Below are positions 58,032-64,000 of a stretch of 64,000 bases of DNA, piece by piece (the first letter of the stretch is position 1; each line of letters starts with the position of its first letter). Below the pieces are notes generated by a model. It made no database searches and had not been told where the DNA came from. It saw only the letters and a program-made list of their open reading frames with translations. A program made the translations under genes and the position numbers. This DNA comes from Bombyx mori (Eukaryota; Arthropoda; Insecta; Lepidoptera; Bombycidae), in the NCBI RefSeq assembly GCF_030269925.1, contig NC_085130.1, positions 2,616,501-2,680,500 of the forward strand, given 5' to 3'.

Positions 58032-58913
58032 TTACAAAGGCTTCCCGGTTTCCCGATCGAAAACTTTTAAAGACGCGTCTACATTGAAACCGAAACTTAT
58101 GGTTTCCATCGCTGTGAACTCATTGGTTATGCCGGCGGTGGTTAAAATTTTCTGTATCGGCGGTCCCCAGAAGTGGTGTCCGTTGTGGGACCTCTTGAAG
58201 TTCACCACCACATTCCCCCTCAGCGACATAGCGTACACGACCTCCACTTCCAAGACCCCGGTGTATGCCGATAAAACGGCTGTGATCGCCTGACCCGGCT
58301 GTAACTCCGCTTCCATACCAGTGCTGGCGCCGATTGTGATTGATTCAGTGACCTCTTCGCTCTTGCCCCAAGTAGACGTGTACGAGAAGCCTGTCTTACC
58401 GCTCACTTTGGTGAACATTACGTTTATATCATACTCAATCTCTTGAGTTATCGAGAATGCCTTAGCCTCAGTCCATGTTGTGGTTAAAGTATTTTCGACT
58501 GTGTGCGTGATACCGGTGTTCACTTTGATCGTTTTATTGGAGGCGTTCTCAAAGTCCTGCGTAGTGATTATAGCCGGGTTCTTGGTTATGGATTTGAGTC
58601 GCGCCGATTTAACTGATAACACCCTACTGACCTGTTCGAATTTGTACTTCTTGTACAGATCGCCCCATGGCGTTGGACTTTTCAAGTAGACTCCGGACGG
58701 ACTCTTCCCGAAATACGTTCGCACTGCATCCTTCAAATTGTCATCGTCGATATTAAACTTAGTGACGTCATCTTCGGATATCAGGTCAACTTGCACACCT
58801 GCGTACGTAACCGTTATATCCGGATTGTCGATGCCAGTGTCGATGTCTATTGAAATTTTAGATTCGATTGATTTAATTATTAATATGAGGCACAATAAAT
58901 ATTTTACGAACAT
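58032..58913 (-). CDS. Secreted spherulin-2A-like protein (aerolysin/ETX-MTX2-like fold)
   Basis: Single uninterrupted exon of 293 codons. The reading frame extends 10 codons further upstream, but only through a TTG; the first ATG (58911-58913) is followed at once by a signal peptide (FVKYLLCLILIIKSIES), so I choose it. The mature protein is rich in Ser, Thr and Val with alternating beta-strand patterns. Mid-protein stretches such as SITQEIEYDINVMF and TESITIGASTGMEAELQPGQ look like the amphipathic hairpin and following strands of aerolysin/ETX-MTX2-type proteins, and the whole resembles insect spherulin-2A-like proteins. Function in moths is not established; pore formation is a family property, not shown here. 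The gene stands alone. An ATTAAA lies directly after the stop and may serve as the polyadenylation signal. Confidence 0.75.
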   Translation of the reverse strand: MFVKYLLCLILIIKSIESKISIDIDTGIDNPDITVTYAGVQVDLISEDDVTKFNIDDDNLKDAVRTYFGKSPSGVYLKSPTPWGDLYKKYKFEQVSRVLSVKSARLKSITKNPAIITTQDFENASNKTIKVNTGITHTVENTLTTTWTEAKAFSITQEIEYDINVMFTKVSGKTGFSYTSTWGKSEEVTESITIGASTGMEAELQPGQAITAVLSAYTGVLEVEVVYAMSLRGNVVVNFKRSHNGHHFWGPPIQKILTTAGITNEFTAMETISFGFNVDASLKVFDRETGKPL

Positions 58914-58987
58914 CTTGCTTGATTGCTGCGATAAATGTGTCAAAATGTGATTTCTGTTAACAAAATACTTTGGTTTTATTAGGGTTC

Positions 58988-59019
58988 CGTGATTTAATAC
59001 AACGAATTTCTTTATATTA
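58988..59019 (-). promoter_or_regulatory. Possible TATA box of the spherulin-like gene
   Basis: Minus-strand AATATAAAGAAA (59010-59017) lies about 25 bp before AAATCACGGAAC. The resulting leader would be about 75 nt with no required splice. Confidence 0.35.
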
Positions 59020-59024
59020 GCTTT

Positions 59025-59480
59025 TGAAGAAGTTTTCTGGGCACATCTAATAATTTATGTTACCATGACCAACTTAACGTCTTAAACGATGCTAAAATAA
59101 GGTAATCGAGGATTAGACTTTTCAATAGTAGAAAAAATAAAGAATCAAGTTCAAAAATCATTGATCAACAATAGCCTGGAAACTACTTCCAATGATTGCT
59201 TGTCATGCCATGACAACCCATGTTCACTCGATTGAATAAAAATAAATAACTAAAACCAAATCACGCACGGTCATCTGGCCCCAAATTAGGAATCCCTGTT
59301 ATGGGTACCAGAGGTTGATATACACATTTATACATGTTTAAATATATACATATATGGATATTATACACCCAGATAAAGAGCACACAAACCTGTCCATCAC
59401 ACGAATATTTGCCCGACGTGGGACTATAACTATTGCTTCACCGGGTCAATCATAGTACTAATTAAAAGAATACTAATTAA
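59025..59480. other. Intergenic DNA, nothing recognised
   Basis: No gene or repeat family of this window. Confidence 0.35.
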
Positions 59481-59489
59481 AATGGCAAT

Positions 59490-60125
59490 ATACTAGGACC
59501 AGTTCAGAAAGATGACGGTTCTTAGCACGTCCGGAAAAACCAGGACGCAAAGAGGCTTTTTAGTGAGCCAAATATTCTGGGGGAGATGAAGGAGCGGAAG
59601 CTCGGATGGCTCGGGCTTGTAGTGCGTATGGAACAGGATCGGGCTGTGAAACGGGTGTACGGGACAGCGAGAGGTCTAGTAAATCTACAGGACACGCCCC
59701 TGATGCTATATTATAGTAACCAGTTAGCGTACGTTCTGCCGTATCTTTGTGCCTACCTGCCTTAATTCCGATGCGAGCAGATCGCAGAACATTTAATACT
59801 AACGGTCGGTTCTGAAGTGCTGGCTACCTGGCCAATCCAACCGATAACCAATATCGGTTCATGTTAGTACCCATTTAACGTGCTTGACTTGACGAGAGTA
59901 ATTTTATTTATTTACGCTTCATGTGGGAATGGATAGGTCATCTAATAAGAAGCAAAACATAAAAATGGTAATGCTATGCTAAATTATGCTAAATTAGTAA
60001 ATTAGTAACCTCGAGAGGGGAAAACATTAAAAGGACGACCGTTCCAAAGGTGAGTGGACGACATAAAAACCGTAGCGGGCTCTACGTGGAAGAGGAGGAC
60101 ATATGGAAGGATTAGGGGAGGGGGG
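59490..60125 (+). mobile_element. Decayed LINE 3' region
   Basis: Frame pieces read ILGEMKERKLGWLGLVVRME then QDRAVKRVYGTARGL (about 59567-59680) and, later, GRPFQRWVDDIKTVAGSTW (about 60023-60085). Both resemble the C-terminal region of LINE reverse transcriptases, separated by unrelated or decayed DNA. Clade not assigned. Confidence 0.5.
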
Positions 60126-60135
60126 CTATGCGAAA

Positions 60136-60372
60136 GTTTACTGGACCTTTTGTGAGTCCGCGCAGGTAGGTACCACCACCCTGCCTATTTCTGCCGTGAA
60201 GCAGCAATGCGTTCGGTTTGAACGGTGGAGCAGCCGTTGTATATTTGAGACCTTAGAACTTATATCTCAAGGTGGGTGGCGTATTTACGTGGTATATGTC
60301 TATGGGCTCCAGTAACCACTTAACACCAAGTGGGCTGTAAGCCCGCCCAACCATCTAAGCAATAAAAAAAAG
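60136..60372 (+). mobile_element. Bm1 SINE, tail half
   Basis: From actggaccttttgtgagtc to accatctaagcaataaaaaa, inserted at the end of the decayed LINE. Confidence 0.85.
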
Positions 60373-60374
60373 CA

Positions 60375-60735
60375 AAACAATCTTGGCTGATATCAAATGC
60401 TTACAAAAATTATATTAATAGAATTTACCTAAATATTAATTAGGATTTTTAATTCGTCTTTATCTTTTACATTCTAAATTTATTTTAGCCGTTCATAATA
60501 TTCCCAACTTGAACTTGATCTAACAAATATTTTAAACATCAACGGAATTCAAAGAAAAAATTCATTTATTTATGATTTCTCGTCAGATCGAACCCATGAC
60601 CTTACCAATAACATAGATAATAAGGTTAAAAATTGATGTCGCTTGTGATGTATTTAGATAAAATAAATAGAGATGTGTGCCACAACTACCGACGGAGTAT
60701 TCGATAAGTGTTTTCAAATCGTTTTAAGTCAATTG
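60375..60735. other. Intergenic DNA before the R1-like element
   Basis: AT-rich, nothing recognised. The 5' boundary of the R1-like element is probably near 60735-60760, where base composition changes. Confidence 0.35.
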
Positions 60736-60853
60736 CGTTCCTAATCCTAAGCCTGTGACGTGCCCGGTGATGGAATGAGTGGCTGGAGGGTGTCCAGTCG
60801 TGAGGGCCGTCCCAGGGGACCGACCCCTGGTTAAATAATAAAGGAATAAATAA

Positions 60854-63236
60854 ATGATGGCAGACTTAACGAAAAAATTACCCCAGGAGGGTACCACTCT
60901 AGGTGGAGAATCCCTCCGTGCTTCCACCTCGGTGGGAGCATGCTGCCCCACGTATTCTGGGGGGGGGCAAAGCATGCCACGATGAAGGGGGCTGTGCGAC
61001 GGGCAGCGGAAAACCCGTCGAACTGAGGTGTGCCAGCGCTGGCTCGACGCGCTCTGCGCTCGTCAGCGACTGCGAGGCGGCTGGCCCGAAAGGGAAAGTC
61101 AGGCGGAAGAGGAAATCGAGGGGAGTTTCTTCCCGCGAAGGGAAGGGGGGGCTAACGTCGTCCTCTGACACGGATGCCCCACCGGAGAAAGTGGTGGTAG
61201 TCTCCGATTCGGCCTCTGCCGCGGAGGAGATGCCGCCCCCTAAAGGGAGACCCGCTCGGGGGAAGGGCGCACCGTCACCGGCGCCGTCATCGGCGTCGAT
61301 GTCTGTCGCCTCGCTGGACGGGCGGACGACAGAAGAGGAGGAGGGCGGTCTTCGGGACCCTGCCTTGGTCATAGGCAGGGCCATGAAGACCGTCAAGTCG
61401 TATGCGGCGACCAGTGCCAAAACCAAAGCTGCTGGCCGCAGGCTGCGGGAAGTCGTCTCGCGAGTCTCGAAGGTTCTGCCTTCGGTTGCTTCCGCCAATG
61501 ACCAGGTGGTGCAGCTGATGGCGGAGAATTTGAGGCTCCGAGCACAGCTACAGGCGCAGCGGCGGCCCGATGACAAGGTTGCTGCTACCAAGCGGGTAGC
61601 CGCGACGAGGTCGTCGCCCGCGTTGCCACGTGCCGCTGGGTCGCGGACTCCTCCGGCACCTGTGCCGGCGGTGTCGCCGCTGGTCTCCGGGGTCCCTCGG
61701 GGTCCCTGTCCCTCAGCGGCGGCTGGCGACCCGTGGCCCGTGCTGCCACCATCGCGCGCGGTACAGCGGCGTTCGCGTCTCCCGTCGCCGCGGTCTAGGG
61801 AGGCGACGGCCGTCGAGCGGCAGCAGGGATCCGCGGGGCCACGGATCGTGGGCCTGCCGGAACCGAATTGCTACAGCCTGGACGAGATTATCGATCGCAC
61901 CGTCCAGGCTGTAATGGAAAGGCTGGGTGGCGGGCTGGCGGCACTCGAAGCGAAACGTATTGTCGCTAGTGACGCTGAACGGCCTGCGTCTACACATGCC
62001 GCGGTGTCGGGTGCTGCAGTGACCCGCTCCACCCCCGTACAGGCTCCAGCCACTAGGGCGGGCCCGGGGCGAGACAGAGCCAAGCGGGGGGGCGGCGCTA
62101 ACGCGAAGTGCACATCGCAAGCGCCTCAACCCTGTCCGCTGCCCCCGCCCCCGTCTAACATGGACGAGGGGTGGAATGTGGTGGCCCGGCGGGGTGCCAA
62201 GAGGGCCGTACCGACAGCTCCCCAAGTGGGTGGAGCACCGGCCACTGCGGCGTCTCAGGCTGCTCCCCAACAGGGTCGAGCGCCTGTGGCCGCCAAGAAA
62301 AAGAAGATGAAGAAGAAGTCGTCGCGCGCGCCGCGGTCGGCGGCAGTGGTCTTAACGCTGCTGCCGGCCGCCGAGGCCAAGGGCGTGTCATACGGAGATG
62401 TAGTCTCCCGGGCGCGCGCGGCTATTGATCTGGACGAGATCGGGGCGGGGGAGGGCCTCCGCTGTAGGCTGACGGCCAATGGGGCCAAGCTGCTAGAGTG
62501 TCCCGGTGCCGATAGTTCCGGCATCGCGGAGCGTCTGGCGGCGAAGCTCCGTACGGTTCTGCCTGAGGAAGAGGTTCGAGTGCACAGGCCGGTCAAAATG
62601 GCTGAATTGAGAGTGACCGGCCTGGACGACTGCACCACTAAGGATGAGGTGGCGGCGGCTATTGCCGCCCGGGGCAACTGCGCCCTGGAGAATATAACTG
62701 TAGGCGAGCTGCGCCTCGGTTATACCGGGGCTGGCTCTGTTTGGGTGCGTTGCCCGGTAGAGGCGGCCACCTCCTTGGCTGCTCCTCCGCCCGGTAGACC
62801 GTCGGGGGAACCGGGCAGGTTGCGCGTGGGCTGGATAGCGGCCCGCGTGCGCCTTCTCGAACCACGCGCCTGGCGGTGCCTCAGATGCTTCAGCACTGGG
62901 CACTGCCTCGCTAAATGCGCGAGTACGGTTGACCGCAGCGGATTGTGCTTTCGCTGTGGTCAGCCTGGACACAAGGCGGCCGTGTGCTCGGCTGCGCCGC
63001 ATTGCTTATTATGTGCGGCGGCCGGGCGCAAGGCTGACCACCGGGCCGGGGGCAAGGCCTGCCCTCCGGCCAGCAAGAATGCAGAACGAAATCGGCGCCG
63101 CCAAGCTAAGCGGCGTCAAAAGAAGCGGTTGGCCGGGGGAGCACCGGCCGGCACTTTGTCCCCCGCTGAGGCGTTCGCGCCCGATAGCGGGGGCAATGGA
63201 GTAGGGGAGGGAGCGATGGATGTGGTTCAGCCTTAA
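60854..63236 (+). pseudogene. R1-like ORF1 (Gag-like zinc-knuckle protein), probable one-base frameshift
   Basis: The likely start is ATG at 60854 or 60857 (MADLTKKLPQEGTTLGGESL), but that frame ends after about 45 codons at a TGA near 60983. The long frame from 60903 to 63236 has no ATG at its beginning. Removing one base from the run of nine Gs at 60959-60967 would join the two. The long frame has an Ala/Pro/Arg-rich N-terminal half, a conserved middle (about residues 485-645) and three zinc knuckles: CLRCFSTGHCLAKC, CFRCGQPGHKAAVC and a looser CLLC-x8-H-x6-C. The C-terminus is basic. It binds element RNA in related LINEs. The shift may be real decay or a base-count error in the G run. Confidence 0.75.
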
Positions 63237-64000
63237 TGGATCACACCTATCGCTTCCTGCAGGGAAACTTGAACCACTCCGCTGGGGCTCAGGACATGTT
63301 GCTCCAGACCATGGCGGAGTGGTCAATTGACGTGGCTGTGGTCGCCGAGCCATACTTCGTTCCCCCAGCGGATGACTGTTGGTTTGGGGACGTTGATGGC
63401 TTGGCGGCCATACATATCAGAAGAACCGCGATGGTCCCCCCCCTGGCGATGGTGACCAGGGGCCCCGGGATCGTCGCGGTACAGTTAGAAAATATCGTCG
63501 TGATCGGGGTGTACTTTTCTCCGAATCGGCCTACCGTCGAGTTCGAGCGGTTCCTGGACGGGCTAGAGGTGATCGCTCGTCACCTCGCTCCCCGTTCAGT
63601 GATACTGGCGGGGGACTTCAATGCGAAGTCTGTCGCTTGGGGTTCCCCATTCACGGACGCTCGTGGTAGGCTGCTGGAGGAGTGGGCGGTCGCGGTCGGT
63701 CTCTGTATCGTTAATAGGGGCTCGATCGCGACTTGCGTGCGGTGGACGGGCGAGTCTATCGTGGACTTGACGTTCGCGAGCTCGCCCGTCGCACGGCGCA
63801 TCCTCGGCTGGGGAGTGGTGGTGGGGGCGGAATCGTTGTCCGATCACCGGTATATCCGGTACGATCTTTCTGCCCCTGCGCCGACGCCGGCTGCAGGTGC
63901 CCGCGGGGTTGACCCCCCGCAGAGTGCATCCCGGTCATTCCCTAGGTGGGCACTGAAGCTCCTGAACAGGGAGCTCCTGGTGGAGGCCTCTATGGTGGCG
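63236..64000 (+). CDS. R1-like ORF2, endonuclease domain (partial; continues beyond the window)
   Basis: The ATG overlaps the ORF1 stop (TAATG at 63234-63238). The frame is open for 255 codons to the window edge. The first half is an exonuclease-endonuclease-phosphatase fold with QGNLNHS near residue 9, VVAEPY (catalytic Glu), LAGDFNAKS (about residues 123-131) and SDHRYI (about residue 202), the usual active-site motifs of R1-clade target-cutting nucleases. The reverse transcriptase would follow outside the window. No internal stop is seen, so this part looks intact. Confidence 0.9.
   Translation, partial: MDHTYRFLQGNLNHSAGAQDMLLQTMAEWSIDVAVVAEPYFVPPADDCWFGDVDGLAAIHIRRTAMVPPLAMVTRGPGIVAVQLENIVVIGVYFSPNRPTVEFERFLDGLEVIARHLAPRSVILAGDFNAKSVAWGSPFTDARGRLLEEWAVAVGLCIVNRGSIATCVRWTGESIVDLTFASSPVARRILGWGVVVGAESLSDHRYIRYDLSAPAPTPAAGARGVDPPQSASRSFPRWALKLLNRELLVEASMVA

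Larger units (their letters stand above)
60740..64000 (+). mobile_element. R1-clade non-LTR retrotransposon, 5' part
   Basis: A GC-rich block in AT-rich DNA with a short 5'UTR, ORF1 with three zinc knuckles and an ORF2 that opens with an endonuclease; it runs off the window. This arrangement defines the R1 clade (R1, TRAS, SART). The left flank is neither 28S rDNA nor TTAGG telomere repeat, so it is either a family with another target or a displaced copy. Confidence 0.85.

Noticed and set aside
57925..58293. 122-codon plus-strand frame starting with a TTG/ATG region
   Set aside because: Overlaps the 3' part of the spherulin-like gene on the opposite strand and has no domain.
58914..58943. 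Ten-codon upstream extension of the spherulin-like frame
   Set aside because: Begins with TTG; the ATG at 58913 is directly followed by a good signal peptide.
60740..60900. Possible insertion of the R1-like element in 28S rDNA or telomere repeats
   Set aside because: The left flank shows neither rDNA nor TTAGG repeats.
61713..62677. Several long frames on both strands within the R1-like ORF1
   Set aside because: GC-rich DNA gives many spurious open frames; only the zinc-knuckle frame is supported.

Overview
This is insect nuclear DNA, almost certainly from a silkworm (genus Bombyx). The strongest sign is the Bm1 SINE. Its tRNA-like head (A box TGGCCTAAAGG, B box near GTTCGAATCCC) and its tail (CCCATCTAAGCAATAAA) recur more than 25 times on both strands. 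Lepidopteran Helitrons, an R1-clade LINE and intron-rich cuticle genes agree with this. The host DNA is AT-rich, and only the retrotransposon at the right end is GC-rich. There are no bacterial operons, rRNA genes, true tRNA genes or CRISPR arrays. Exons were joined by eye from GT/AG sites and reading phase, without transcript support.

Layout. Bases 1-8969 are two apparently identical 4487-bp tandem copies made only of transposon remains. The copy junction lies inside a Harbinger-like element, which is complete only in copy 2 and is itself nested inside another terminal-inverted-repeat element. Bases 9.4-14.7 kb hold more Bm1, LINE and MITE pieces. From 14.7 to 47.6 kb three multi-exon genes lie head to tail on the minus strand. 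Gene 3 (about 14.70-21.71 kb) encodes a secreted Glu/Val-rich protein with EYGPP motifs. Gene 2 (24.27-31.57 kb) encodes a Gly/His-rich Rebers-Riddiford (RR) cuticular protein. Gene 1 (41.56-46.54 kb) encodes a pro-resilin-like protein with 18 YGxP repeats and a C-terminal RR domain. All three have a first coding exon that encodes only Met-Lys, a signal peptide in the next exon, and a TATA box upstream. Genes 1 and 2 also share all intron phases and split the chitin-binding domain at the same place, so they look like tandem duplicates. All three products probably work together in extracellular cuticle: RR domains bind chitin and YGxP tyrosines can be cross-linked.

Bases 47.7-57.8 kb are repeat-rich intergenic DNA. 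A single-exon secreted protein of the spherulin-2A/aerolysin-like fold lies on the minus strand at 58.03-58.91 kb. From about 60.75 kb to the window end there is the 5' part of an R1-clade LINE. Its ORF1 carries three zinc knuckles and a probable frameshift at a G9 run, and its ORF2 (endonuclease) starts inside the ORF1 stop in a TAATG overlap.

The repeats are informative in themselves. There are at least four copies of a CTAG-ended Helitron, one of which carries a 1.1-kb insert placed exactly between AAA and TTT with no target duplication, as described for Spy transposons. A LINE tail sits in a Bm1 with a clean target duplication, a LINE sits 5-16 bp from a cuticle-gene splice donor, and several MITE families have visible terminal inverted repeats.
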